From positions 558,001 to 622,000 of the forward strand of contig JAUFSD010000018.1 in the NCBI GenBank assembly GCA_033030425.1: 64,000 bases of DNA. Reading direction: 5' to 3'. Below the pieces are notes generated by a model. That model had not been told where the DNA came from, did not search any database, and saw only the letters and a list, made by a program, of their open reading frames with translations. The translations under genes and the position numbers were made by a program. The stretch comes from Verpa conica. Its lineage: Eukaryota > Ascomycota > Pezizomycetes > Pezizales > Morchellaceae. The first letter of the stretch is position 1. Each line of letters begins with the position of its first letter. Below are positions 21,708 through 32,266 of the stretch, in pieces.

Positions 21708-23068
21708 CCTGTAAGAATTACTAAATTCAAGGCACGGTGAGATGAGGTGATATTTACGTTGCAGTTGTTTTCCTGCGGGGGGGGCAACGCTGAGTAAACC
21801 CTGTATGTCACACTAGTCATAGAAAGTCACTCGTATTCCCAACAGCTAGATGAGATGCTGGGCGGTGTAATGGTTCTTTATAACCATAATAGAATACCAA
21901 AAAGCCTCAATATAGCAGGAATGCAGCAACTACCTATGACGCTAGTATCCTGATCAACTACCCACACCCAAGTGGCATAGGACAAGACAATACCGGTAAA
22001 CAGGTGGCGATAAGGCCCCGGTACCCGAGGCATCACTGGCTGATAATCATCGAACATCTTTGACACCTGAAATCCAGGGAGCCACGTGTCAAATAGACGC
22101 TCTGCTCGTACTCATAGTGCTTTCGGGGCCAAGCTACGGGGCAGTCACTGACCAGAGGGGCGAGGCCAACTATGTATTAGCTATATATTCTACTTTACTA
22201 CCTAGAGTATGTCCGCCCATGATTTTCTTTAGGGAGTTTATGAAAATAGTAGTTGAGTAACATCTGGTACTGCGATAGGAAAGAAAACCACTGTTTACTC
22301 AAGCTGTGGTAGTGGGTATATACTCGCGGTCCCGGGTGCCTGGCTCCGAAAACATTAGGAGACTACGGGTACTACAATCCTCCATACTCCCCCATGCCGG
22401 TACAGTATTTACCAAGTTAACCCCAAGTTAACCTTACCATATGCCCCCCATGACAGAATAAAGCCAGGAAGTACAGTACCGGCTGCTCTAAATCAACAAG
22501 GTATTTGATTCTTTATCTTGATTTTCAGAAGGTTGTACTCAGGTATTTACTAAATACTCGTAGTGAGAAGTGACACAGCACCAAAACTCACCAAAATCCT
22601 TTCACAGAAAAACCCCAAAATCATACAAAAAGCCAGGCATATGCTATGTATAGTACCTAGAACTACTATGATAAATCTATATCTTTATTGTGATTGCGCT
22701 TGCTGTCTCCTCATTTTGTTTTGTTGCTACTACCTCCCATACACATAATTTTGAGTGTCGCCTAAGGTTGCAATCTCCCTACGAGTACTTAATAAACGCC
22801 TGAGTATGAATATTACTAAAGTAGTAGAGTGGGTGTGGCTTATTAAGTACCGTTGATCTACTCCAGCCTTACAAAAGTGAATACCAAAAGTGCCACCAAA
22901 AGAGCAATAAATATAAACCCCAAAGTAAAACGCACTTGTAGTCGTCAAGCGTTCCCAGTCACCCTGTTCCGGAAACGCTTGACGACTACAAGTACTGCTA
23001 CCTACCGCTCTTGTGCGCCCCTGCCGTCATTCTCCTTTATCATCACCCGTCTCTATCGTCATTTGTTT
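21708..23068. other. intergenic, no gene seen
   Basis: About 1.4 kb with a perfect 20-bp inverted repeat at 22934-22993 (separate entry) and a shorter 11-bp one (GTACTTAATAA at 22785-22795 and 22840-22850). No gene recognised. Confidence 0.45.
22934..22993. repeat. Perfect 20-bp inverted repeat (hairpin)
   Basis: The left arm 22934-22953 (ACTTGTAGTCGTCAAGCGTT) is the exact reverse complement of the right arm 22974-22993. A 20-nt loop (22954-22973) separates them. It lies in intergenic DNA, 76 bp downstream of the stop codon of the F-box/ankyrin gene. It could be a foldback remnant, a small-RNA precursor or a 3' structure. Confidence 0.85.
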
Positions 23069-24730
23069 CTACGATGACCCGTCCCCATCGTAAGTATCAT
23101 CAACTAGCCCTTCTACCTCAGTCACATCCTCTGCACCCTCATCACCCTGCCCATAATAACCAATCCCATCATCCACCTCATCATAATCTTCACAATACTC
23201 GCGTAGAAAGTCAATAAATGCCTGATTCCCCTCAACCCACTCCCAAATTGTACCCCCCATTCGATTTTTATAATGCAAATCCGCCCCCCACTCCAGCAAT
23301 AGTCCTATAACGTTGATCCTCCCTATAGTATCTTCCGGTTTTCTTCTCAAATTCCAACTCACTTTGGCCACCCGAAACAGTGGTGTAAACCCATCCGCAT
23401 CCTCTACATCTACCCAAGCCCCATAGTCCAGCAACAACCCCGTCATCTCAACATATCCGTTCGCAGCGGCATTATGTAGTGGTGTCCTCCCATATTTATT
23501 CACGTAATTCGGGTTGGCCCCTCTCTCCAGTAGTAGCCTCACTAACGCAGTAAGGTTCGCCTCTGCAGATGTCTGAATGTTGCTTATCGCGATATCAGGA
23601 TCTACCAGCATCTCAACTGGGTCAATATCCATCTCATCACACTGTTCCTCTGCCAGCTGCCGAATAACCTTCTCGACCTCAATCCGCTTTCTTCTTGCTT
23701 CGTCCCGCGTTGTCAGATGTAGCGGCGTGTTCCCTTCATCGTTTTGCGTATCAATATACCAATTCCCCAAACTACTCTCAGTAACTTGCATCATCTCCTC
23801 ACGGTGATCCAGCAACAGTCTCGCAATCTCATCGCCGCTAGTATACGTGACCGCCGCCAAGTGTAGCGCCGTTTCACCGTATTCATTTTTACTGAATACA
23901 TCTGCCCCACGCACCAAGAGCATCCTCACCATCTCTATTCTCTCCTTCGCTACTACAGCTAATAAAACTGTCTCTTTCAGACGTCCTTGGATACTAATAT
24001 CTGCACCCTTCTCCAGCAGTAAACGAAATATTTCATCTCCTTCATTCTCGGGCGTCAGCTTAAGTGGCGTTTCAGAGTCGTAGAGGCGCTGCGCATTAAT
24101 ATCCGCCCCTTTCTTCAATAGTAGCCGTACCACATCCTCATTCTCCTCCTCAACTGCCCAGTGGAGTGGTGTTGCACCTCGTGATGCTTTTGCTTCGATA
24201 TCAGCCCCATGCTCAAGTAGCAGCTCAATGATCTCTCTATATCCCCCTCGAGCCGCAATATGTAGCGCGGTACCATCATCGGTATAACGCCCCGCATTAG
24301 CGGCAATATTAGCACCCTTACCAAGTAGAACTCTAACGACTTGCAGATGCCCGTTTTCGGTGGCTTTAATGAGAGGTGTTTTATAGGTGTGGTCTTTCGC
24401 CTCAATGTCACTACCTGTGTCAATGAGGGATGCGATTGTAGATGTATAGCCGCGTTCGGCAGACCATAAAAGAATACTGGTACCGTGGTCGAGGGTAGTT
24501 TCTAAGGCGAGCTTGTGTAAGGTTGGTGTGAGGATAGAGGCGAGGGTACGGCAAGTGCGAAGGAGCGCGTTAAGGGAGGAAAGAGGCAGAGGAGTTTCGA
24601 CTATTTGTAGAAGGAGCTCATGTGGAAATGAGAGAAGACCTACAATACTTTTAGAGGTGGACATTTTGCTTATATGCATTGTACTCGTGGGTTGGTATGT
24701 AAATATTAGGAGGGAGATGTTTTGATGCAA
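23069..24730 (-). CDS. F-box and ankyrin-repeat protein
   Basis: Single exon of up to 553 residues; the true start may be the later Met of MSTSKSIVGL (about residue 23), which opens the conserved part. An F-box-like segment (LLSFPHELLLQIVETPLPLS with LNALLRTCRTLASIL) is followed by about ten ankyrin repeats from residue 85 to 500. Examples are DHTYKTPLIKATENGHLQVV, GTALHIAARGGYREIIELLL, ATPLHWAVEEENEDVVRLLL and GRTPLHNAAANGYVEMTGLL. The tail is acidic. Proteins of this layout are numerous in filamentous fungi and are thought to be SCF substrate adaptors; the target is unknown. A TATA-like ACATATATATAG lies about 25 bp upstream of the first Met. Confidence 0.85.
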   Translation of the reverse strand: MHQNISLLIFTYQPTSTMHISKMSTSKSIVGLLSFPHELLLQIVETPLPLSSLNALLRTCRTLASILTPTLHKLALETTLDHGTSILLWSAERGYTSTIASLIDTGSDIEAKDHTYKTPLIKATENGHLQVVRVLLGKGANIAANAGRYTDDGTALHIAARGGYREIIELLLEHGADIEAKASRGATPLHWAVEEENEDVVRLLLKKGADINAQRLYDSETPLKLTPENEGDEIFRLLLEKGADISIQGRLKETVLLAVVAKERIEMVRMLLVRGADVFSKNEYGETALHLAAVTYTSGDEIARLLLDHREEMMQVTESSLGNWYIDTQNDEGNTPLHLTTRDEARRKRIEVEKVIRQLAEEQCDEMDIDPVEMLVDPDIAISNIQTSAEANLTALVRLLLERGANPNYVNKYGRTPLHNAAANGYVEMTGLLLDYGAWVDVEDADGFTPLFRVAKVSWNLRRKPEDTIGRINVIGLLLEWGADLHYKNRMGGTIWEWVEGNQAFIDFLREYCEDYDEVDDGIGYYGQGDEGAEDVTEVEGLVDDTYDGDGSS

Positions 24731-25923
24731 GTAAGGTTCGAGTACGTCATTTTACATATATATAGGGTCATGTGCTCGTAATTTTATGACGTTTTGAGAA
24801 TCGACCGGGTCTGCATATACCTGCATATGACCTGCATACATACAAATAAAGCTACATACACTCGCTACCTAAAAATTAAAACTATTTCCACCCTCATCTG
24901 CAATACAAGCTTCAATCCTTCTAGACATTGACATAATATGGTGATTTATTCGCTCTACAGGATAGTTTTTCCACTCCTACACTCAGTTAGTAAATAATAT
25001 TACCAGGAGTATGCCGAGAGTGCGGCTGACAACATACTCGTCCTCCAAGAAAAGAACCAGAAAACAGGGGGGGTACGCACAAAGGTGTCCATCAGGAAAA
25101 AACTTATATTGTCTCAGGTACTCCCAGGGAGCCCCGGGGACCGCTAGGGCTCTCGAGACTCCACCCGATTCCGAGGTATTGTTTGGTACCCCTGGGACAA
25201 CAGGCGTATATCCCCGGGACGCTCTTGGGACATAGGACAGTACTCCTGAGATCCTCCTGGGTGTTTATGCGGGTCTCCCAGGTATTTCCCGGAGCCTTGT
25301 GGAGCATCGGTGAGCGTAACCTTAATCGCCCCGGACAGTCTATAGGATTGTGTGGATGGTCCACTTGGATATCTAGGGACCTAGCGAAACAATCCTGAGC
25401 TACATTTGGGTCACTACGGATGGTCCATGAGACCCCGTAGATAGTCTACTAGTGTCACAGGTTTACGATGTAGGAACGTGCCCTCTTTCTCTAGTAGTCT
25501 TCGTAAAATGCTCAACTTAGGCCTGTATACAATCTCAATCAGATAACTCCTGTATCTAATAGTTTTCTACTAACCTCCTCCCCTCAGTCTGAATACCCCT
25601 CGCTCAATATTTTGCCTACACCTTCGTTTTTACCCCCCTCTTCACCACTCCCCCCCTTGTCCTCATCACTCTCACCGAGGTCACCACAATAGTCACCGAC
25701 CTGGTTCTTGTAACCCTCCGTTCTTTTGGTAGGAAGGTTATCCATACGCTTGAGTTTCTCATTAATCTTTTTCTGATACCAGTCCAGTAATTTTGAGCAG
25801 CGTACTTCCGTGAGACCTTTAGCTGTATTCTGTAACCGGTTATATACAGCTAGGGGTGTGAGCACTAGTATAATCCACAAAATCTATGAGCTTACCTGAA
25901 AAGTTTTCCTGACTGAACTCCGT
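24731..25923. other. intergenic/transposon-derived flank
   Basis: Holds a decayed Tc1-type transposase end (24879-24978). A GC-rich stretch at 25100-25310 has short palindromes such as CCCGGGGACC that resemble those inside the YATCAGCAAA elements. A 98-codon minus-strand frame at 25584-25880 has no recognised family. Confidence 0.4.
24879..24978 (-). pseudogene. C-terminal fragment of a Tc1/mariner transposase
   Basis: Minus-strand reading gives EWKNYPVERINHHIMSMSRR followed by IEACIADEGGNSFNF and a stop. This is the characteristic last 35 residues of Tc1-type transposases (W..P..RI...I..M.RRI.ACI...GG). Upstream on the same strand the frame is closed, so only the end survives. The N-terminal and catalytic parts of a similar transposase lie 9.2 kb away on the same strand (34160-34968). 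Confidence 0.6.
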
Positions 25924-26371
25924 TGTCAAGAACGACAAATCATCAGTTCTCACTCGGTCACAAATTGTCACTCGACCACCAGTCAGCCTTGCCGTTTCAT
26001 ATCAGTTTCATGTCTAGTCTCATTTATGTTTCATGTATGGGATGACGTGGCTTGCTATGTCATCAGAATCTCCTTAGTTTCATACTACATATCATGTTCC
26101 TGTTTCATACCACATATTATGTTCCTGTTTCATGTAGTCTGACACGCGTAGCGTGTCAGCCCCTTCCCTTTCATGTTTCGGCCATACTATAAGTATCGAG
26201 CCATTTTCCCAGTTCTTAGTCTTAGCTCTCTATCCTTCAACTTGCATTCAATACCAAGTACCTACTCTAGTTTCAGTCTTTCCAGTCTTCTAGTCCATGT
26301 GCCCATAGTGTCCCAGTTCTTTAGACATCACCTACTGTCCCCACTAGAGCAAGGGCTTGTGTACCTTTACA
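25924..26371 (+). mobile_element. Solo LTR, TGTCAAGAAC family (448 bp)
   Basis: Starts TGTCAAGAACGACAAATC and ends TGTACCTTTACA, i.e. TG...CA ends. It contains the palindrome CTGACACGC/GCGTGTCAG and a TATAAGT promoter-like box. Related copies are at 60159-60583 (reverse), 62007-62430, and in pieces at 26372-26381, 32117-32266 and 33332-34156. This copy has no visible 5-bp duplication; immediately to its right begins a truncated reverse copy. Confidence 0.8.
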
Positions 26372-26580
26372 CCTTGCTCTATATCAGCAAAAAGTCAATT
26401 GTCTCTGGGACCCACAGCAAAGTCCCTGGGAATACCTGGTATCCCGCCGGTCCCATGGACCTTTTGCAGTTCCTGGTAGTCCCAAAGACCGCCTGCGCTT
26501 GTCCCGGGAATTCCAGGGGCCGTCTGCAGTGTATTTGCATCAGCAAACTAAAATTTTTATCAGGAGGGACAAGCACTGTG

Positions 26581-27839
26581 TGTGACGATCTAACCATCGT
26601 CATGACCAGTCTCAAGTATCTCTCCATATAGAGACACCTAAGGATCTCCCTTGAGGGATAGGACTAGCTATCCCATTCCGGTCAATAGATACTAAGGAAA
26701 GTCATTACTATGATAGCCCAATCCCTAAGCGAGCTGGCGAGCTCTTAGGACGGAGCGAAGCTCACCGTCGTCGGTATGCGACAGAGACCAGAGTAATGCG
26801 TCCATAGCTTATAGCTACGGGAGATACTAGTGCAATGAGACTGAAGCAGTTACCTCCATGAACAGAGTTAAGCTCCTGTTCCTCTAGGAGGAATAACAAC
26901 GGCTTCGCTGATGGCCAATCTTATGGGAGGCCGAAAGCCATGAAACGAGAGCAAAGCTATGCTTAGTAGTTAGGGCTGCCAGCAAAATTAATAATTAACC
27001 TGGCGGCGTCACGAATCGAACCATATGGGGCTATGCCTTGTGCTTCGCCCTAAGGTCCTTATGGATCAAGATTACTTCTCCGCCACGTCCCCAGGTTGGA
27101 CTAGGAACGTGGGAAAGGAATCTAAGCAACGGCAGGAATCACCAGTGGGTTACCCTACCTAGGGGACTCTGTGTTTTCTAACCCCCCCGAGGCGCCCTAC
27201 TGTGCCACCCGCCGTTTGCAGAGGGGGCCCTCCTGAGTTGCTGATTCCCTAACAAAAAGACAAGTTTTGGACCCCAAAAATAACCCCAAAACCGTCAGGA
27301 AAATTCGTCCAACCGAACCAAACCTCGGAGGGTATATGGGGGACAGTGCTGCGAATCCATAGGTGCAATCGGATTTGAAATCGCACCATTATAGCAAAAG
27401 TTACAGAGCTTTTAGTAACCAACGCTTTTTAGTCGCTAGTCTATCGACCCCGCTAGTTCTTAGGGGCGCTCTAGACTCAGTTGATTTCCAAGCACGGGGG
27501 AATTGTTCCCCGCTCCTTGGCAGAATGCTCGCAATCAAAATTCATAGCTTAAACCCGTCCTTCCCCGAGGACAATCATTCTTGCTAGTCAACAAACAACT
27601 GTTGTTCAGAGACCCTCATACTCTTCGCTAAAGACGTTTGTCTTCCCCTGGGAAGCAGAGCCTTTTAAAGTCTTTAGTTTGCAACCCTTAAAAATCCTTA
27701 TACCTGTTTAGCCTAGGGACTGTTGGCCTTCCGTGTTGACGAGCGGTTCTAAGCCTCGCTGCTGAAGCTTCTCGTCAGAAAGGGAGGTTGTTGGTTTTTT
27801 TTGGTACGGCAGTACTCCCTTGGGAGTGCCCCCGTTACA
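26581..27839 (-). mobile_element. Solo LTR, TGTAACGGGG family (1,259 bp), copy 1
   Basis: Reverse orientation: reads TGTGACGATCTAACC at the left and CCCCCGTTACA at the right, i.e. TG...CA ends. Flanked by a perfect 5-bp duplication CTGTG (26576-26580, 27840-27844). The same site without insertion is at 60909 in element copy B2. No internal retrotransposon region and no second LTR were found. Confidence 0.88.
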
Positions 27840-28379
27840 CTGTGTCAGGATACAGGCTTAGAAAACTGTACATCAGATGCATCCACACTGTCCTGATAGA
27901 ACTTCTAGGAGCTCCAGTCTCATGATGTCTCCTGACGTCTCCCAGGAAGCTTCAGAGACTTTGGTGGAGTCTCCTGAAGTATCCGGTGGAGTCTCCTGGA
28001 GCACCTAAAACTCTAAAATACTTTTTACTGCAGCTTTGTCTGACAAAGCCCTAAAAGCTCTGATGGCAGCGTCTAAAGCACTGATAGTAACTATCGGAGC
28101 TTTGGGGGGTTATTTATTCCGAAAAACACCTGCATATCGCTAAAATTTACTAAGTCCTTAGACGGTTACCCAGCCTGCACCCATCAGAACCCCTATATCC
28201 CTCGCCAAAATTCTCTAAGTCCCCACAGTCTCGCGTACCTGCAGCAACCCCTACCTGCAGCAACTCCGTGCCTCCTACTTTCCCCACCTACAAGCAGTCT
28301 ATTATAGAGCTAACAACCTATTCAGAATCATGAGAACCTCCACCAGCAAAGTCTGCCTGCCTTTGGTAGTAGCCCCGGG

Positions 28380-28930
28380 CTACCAAGCAAACAACATACT
28401 CGAGTTGGTACAAACACCTCGTGTCCGACGCATCCATGTGACCCCCAGAGAACCCCCAGCGCGACAACTGCAGCAAGACCCCCCCACGGCCCCCAGCAAG
28501 GCTCCAGCAGCCTTCAGCAGTCTCCAGGCCACCAAGAGAATAACCTACCCGTCACGGTACAAACCCCCCATGTCCGACGCGTCGACGTGACCTCCAGAGG
28601 ATCCCCAGCGCAACAGCAGCAGCAGGACCCCCTAGGACCCCCCCAGGACCTCCAGCAAGCCTTCAGCAGTCTCCGGGCCACCAAGAGAACAACCTACCCG
28701 TTCAGGTATGAACACCCTTTGTCCGACACGTCGACTGGACCTCGAGCTGACACCCAGCGCAGCAGCAGGCAGCAGCAGGCAGCAGACCCCCTAGGACCTC
28801 CCCCAGGACCTCCAGCAAGCCTCCAGCACCCCCAGCAGCCTCCGGGCCACCAAGCGAACAACCTACCCGTCGAGGTACGAACCCCCCATGTCATACGCCT
28901 CGACGTGACCCCCAGATGACTCCCAGCGCA
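28380..28930. repeat. Tandem modules of about 150 bp in element B1
   Basis: Four degenerate units spaced 148-169 bp. Each has a core like AACCTACCCGTC, GGTACGAAC and TGTCCGACGCGTCGAC, followed by CAGCAG-rich and CTCCAGCAAGC-rich filler. The frames that run through it are low-complexity Gln/Pro/Ser and are not genes. The equivalent array in copy B2 is at 61440-61990. Confidence 0.75.
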
Positions 28931-29466
28931 ACAGCAGGCAGCAAGCAAGCAGGCAGGCAGCAAGCAAGCAGGCAGGCAGCAAGCAGGGGGCAGGTGGGGA
29001 GGGGGGTAAAGCAGCAGTATTTTGTATATAGACTAGAAAATGTACATAGTAAAATAAATAAATTTTTGAAGACTCCGAACCGTGACTACCAGCGTGACTA
29101 CCAGTGTGACTAGTAAGGCCCTTCCAGAGACAGCTATAGAGTCCCCTGACGTCTCCTGACGCCTCCAGAGTCGACTATTGGAGCCTCTGGGGCTCTCCTG
29201 AGAGCTCTGACAGCTAGCCGAGCGTCTCTGAGACAAACCCCGTCTCCTGATCGTCAAATTCCACCAACTGTATCCTAAGCCTCAGATGCATCAGATGCAT
29301 CTGAGAGAAACCTTCAAGTTTGCTGATGTGGGTGTCTCTGAGACCTTGTTACCTGGCCATTACCCGGCTCTAGCCTTGTCAAAAACCTCTAAGTCCCTGC
29401 TTCTCTATAACACGTTGACGCATATTACGACAGCAACATCAACCACCTCCAGCAAAGCAGCGGACC

Positions 29467-30065
29467 TGTAACCGCCCCTGCTGTGTTACTTTATTCTTTG
29501 TTTTACTTGTTTTGGATACGGTTATGGCACTAACCACCTTGGGATTTCTTTATTGTTTCTTTGGATCTACTTTACTATGTTTGGGAACCCTGCCGGAAGC
29601 GGAACAATTATTGTACCGGGGTGGTACCGGATCGGGATGATTAGTATTTCTTTAGTGTTTTGATCCTGGCATGGATCGGAGATTAGGGTACCAGGATCGG
29701 AGGAACATGACAGAAATGGAGGAATGGTTGTGCCAAGTTATTTTTGATTACTGTTTATTTGTTTTTGGACCGGAGCATGGAATGCCCCGACTATTTTATG
29801 TATGTTTTTGCTTTAGTATAAAACCTGCCGTGTCTAGCTAGTTTTGGGTCGGCAGGATTCAGCTACCAAAGTTAGTTATCAATATATGCAATTGACCGGC
29901 TACCTTTAGTTCATATCAGTATATTAGCCTACCGAGTCTAGTCTGGTTAGTCAATCTCTTTGAGATAGCTAATAGGCTTAGCCTGAAACCTCCCCCTACC
30001 ACAATTTATTCACTAGATTGGTGCCGAGCAGTGCTTGCACTGAACTAGTGTGTGATTGTGTTACA
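29467..30065 (+). mobile_element. Solo LTR, TGTAACCGCC family (599 bp)
   Basis: Begins TGTAACCGCCCC and ends GATTGTGTTACA. It carries a TATAAAACC box near 29818 and is flanked by the 5-bp duplication GGACC (29462-29466, 30066-30070). The empty site is present, in reverse, in element copy A2 near 33040. It is unrelated in sequence to the two other LTR families. Confidence 0.85.
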
Positions 30066-30377
30066 GGACCCCCCCCAGCAGGAGCAGGCATTTCCCCGTC
30101 ACAGTAGAAGCATTCTATGTCCGGTTGTGGTCTAACTGTCACTGACACGTCGATTAGGACCCGAGCAACAGACTCCAGGAGCAGCAGGAGCAGTAGAAGC
30201 AGCAGCTAGCCTCTAGCAGGAGACCTCCCATATAAAGCAAACAACCTACGCATTCAGGTACAAACACTCCTTGTCTGACTGAGGTCTAAATATGTCTGAC
30301 GCATCAATTAGGACTCGAGAAGCAGAACCCACGAGCAGGAACCCCTTCCAGCAGCAACCCCTCCAGCAGCAGCAACC

Positions 30378-31635
30378 TGTAACGGGGGCACTCCCAGGGG
30401 AGTACTGCCGTACCAAAAAAAACCAACAACCTTCCTTTCTGACGAGAAGCTTCAGCAGCTAGGCTTAGAACCGCTCGTCAACACGGAAGGTCGACAGTCC
30501 CTAGGCAAAAACAGGAATAAAGATTTAATGGGTCGATAACTAAAGACTTTAAAAGGCTCTGCTTCCCAGGGGAAGACAAACGTCTTTAGCGAAGAGTATG
30601 AGGGTCTCTGAACAACAGTTGTTCGTTGACTAGCAAGAATGGTTGTCCTGGGGGAAGGACGGGTTTAAGCTATGAATTTGATTGCGAGCAGGCTGCCAAG
30701 AAGCGGGGAACAATTCCTCCGTGCTTGGAAATCAACTGAGTCTAGAGCGCCCCTAAGAACTAGCGGGGTCGATAGACTAGCGACTAAAAAGCGTTGGTTA
30801 CTAAAAGCTCTGTAACTATTGCTAAAATGGTCCGATTTCAAATCTGATTGCACCTATGGATTCGCAGCACTGTCCCCCATATACCCTCCGAGTTTGGTTT
30901 GGTTGGACGAATTTTCCTCACGGTTTTGGGGTTATTTTTGGGGTCCAAAACTTGTCTTTTTGTTAGGGAATCTGCAACTCAGGGGGGGCCCCCTCTGCAA
31001 ACGGCGGGTGGCACAGTGGGGCGCCTCGCGGGTGTTAGAAAACACAGAGTTCCCTAGGCAGGGTAACCCACTGATGATTCCTGCCGTTGCTTAGATTCTC
31101 TTCCCACGTTCCTAGTCCAACCTGGGGACGTGGCGGAGAGGTAATCTTGATCCATAAGGACCTTAGGGCGAAGCACACAGTGTAGCCCCATATGGTTCGA
31201 TTCGTGACGCCGCTAGGTTAATTACTATTTTTGCTGGCGGCCCTAACTATTAAGCATAGCTTTGCTCTCGTCTCACGGCTCTCGGCCTCCCATAAGGTTG
31301 GCCATCAGCGAAGCCGTTGTTATTCCTCCTAGAGGAACAGGAGCTTAACTCTGTTCATGGAGGCAACTGCTTCAGTCTCATTGCACTAGTATCTCCCGTA
31401 GCTATAAGCTACAGACGCATTACTCTGGTCTCTGTCGCATACCGACGACGGTGAGCTTCGCTCTGTCCTAGGGGCTTGCCAGCTCGCTTAGGGATTGGGC
31501 TATCATAGTAATGACTTTCCTTAGTATCTATTGACCGGAATAGGATAGCTAGTCCTATCCCTCAAGGGAGATCCTTAGGTGTCTCCATATGGAGAGGTAC
31601 TTAAAACTAGTCATGACGATGGTTAAATCGTCACA
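30378..31635 (+). mobile_element. Solo LTR, TGTAACGGGG family (1,258 bp), copy 2
   Basis: Starts TGTAACGGGGGCACTCCC and ends AAATCGTCACA. Flanked by the 5-bp duplication CAACC (30373-30377, 31636-31640). The uninterrupted site is at about 32733-32737 in copy A2, in reverse. Contains a tRNA-like pair of boxes, TGGCGGAGAGG at 31131-31141 and GGTTCGATTC at 31194-31203. Confidence 0.88.
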
Positions 31636-32116
31636 CAACCCCCCAACGGACCCCTCCATATAAAGTGAACAACGTACCCGTCCTGGTACGAACGCCCTTT
31701 GCCCGGCTGTTGTCCGACGAGGAACAAGACTCCCGATACGAAGGAAGCCACAGACGGGGCAGCAAGCAGCAAGCAGAGCAGCAGGCAGCGGGCAGAGACG
31801 TGGCGAGTATATTGTACATAAACTATATAGAATATTGAGCCAATAAATTCGATTGCAAAAGTCATGACAAAAGGAACGAGAACAAGCCAGTCCCAAGAGC
31901 ATTCTAAGCAGTCCTTTAGTTGTCTTATGGCGTCTCTAGACCGTCCCTGGGACCCTTTATACATCGTCCCTGGAACATCCCGAAACCTCTATATGTTGTC
32001 CCTGGGATACTCCTGGGAGACCAGCCTATACCCCGAGATCGGGTGGTGTATCAGTGGTCCCAGCGGTCCCGGGGACTCTCCGGGAGTCCCAAGACCATAT
32101 TGATTTTTTGCTGATA

Positions 32117-32266
32117 TTAAGCCATTTCCCAGTTCTTAGTCTTAGCTCTCTATCTTTCAATTTGCATTCAATACCAAGTACCTACTCTAGTCCCAGTCTT
32201 TCCAGTCTCTTAGTTCATGTGTCTATAGTGTCCCAGCTCTTTAGACATTACCTGCTGTCCCCACTA
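32117..32266 (+). repeat. LTR fragment (TGTCAAGAAC family), inverted between two elements
   Basis: Corresponds to the 3' third of the LTR (from about GAGCCATTTCCCAG to CCCCACTA) in forward orientation. The complementary 5' two-thirds lies just beyond element A2 in reverse orientation (33332-34156). The break falls exactly at TATC|GAGCC, so the two pieces are halves of one LTR whose short part has been flipped. Confidence 0.7.

Larger units (their letters stand above)
26538..29328. mobile_element. YATCAGCAAA element, copy B1, inserted in copy A1
   Basis: The ends are CATCAGCAAACT and GTTTGCTGATG. It is flanked by TG at 26536-26537 and 29329-29330; copy A2 has the uninterrupted GTATTTGG site. 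Without the LTR at 26581-27839 it is about 1.53 kb. Near the right end the perfect stem CTCAGATGCAT/ATGCATCTGAG lies at 29281-29305. The centre has about four tandem modules (28380-28930). Paralogous copy B2 is at 60870-63856. Confidence 0.7.
26382..32116. mobile_element. YATCAGCAAA element, copy A1, carrying nested insertions
   Basis: The ends are TATCAGCAAAAAG and TTTTTTGCTGATA (inverted). Removing the nested pieces (26538-29328, 29467-30065 and 30378-31635, with duplicated targets) leaves about 1.07 kb, matching the uninterrupted copy at 32267-33331 in reverse orientation. It contains GC-rich hairpins near both ends and short tandem modules with GGTACGAAC and TGTCCGAC. No transposase is present. 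It sits inside a reverse TGTCAAGAAC-family LTR. Confidence 0.7.

Noticed and set aside
22785..22850. 11-bp inverted repeat GTACTTAATAA
   Set aside because: Short and AT-rich; expected by chance in a window of this size.
25584..25880. 98-codon minus-strand frame with charged, Gly/Glu-rich tail
   Set aside because: Lies in transposon-rich DNA, no family recognised, simple-sequence tail.
28330..28919. Two overlapping Gln/Pro/Ser-rich open frames of 86 and 110 codons
   Set aside because: They follow the 150-bp tandem modules of a transposon in whatever frame is open and have no conserved start or domain; low-complexity artefact.
30378..31635. The 1.25-kb unit as a SINE or tRNA-derived element
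   Set aside because: TG...CA ends, 5-bp duplications and absence of a poly-A tail favour an LTR; the tRNA-like boxes alone are not enough.
30378..31635. A functional tRNA gene at the GGTTCGATTC box
   Set aside because: The T stem does not pair and no acceptor stem can be drawn.
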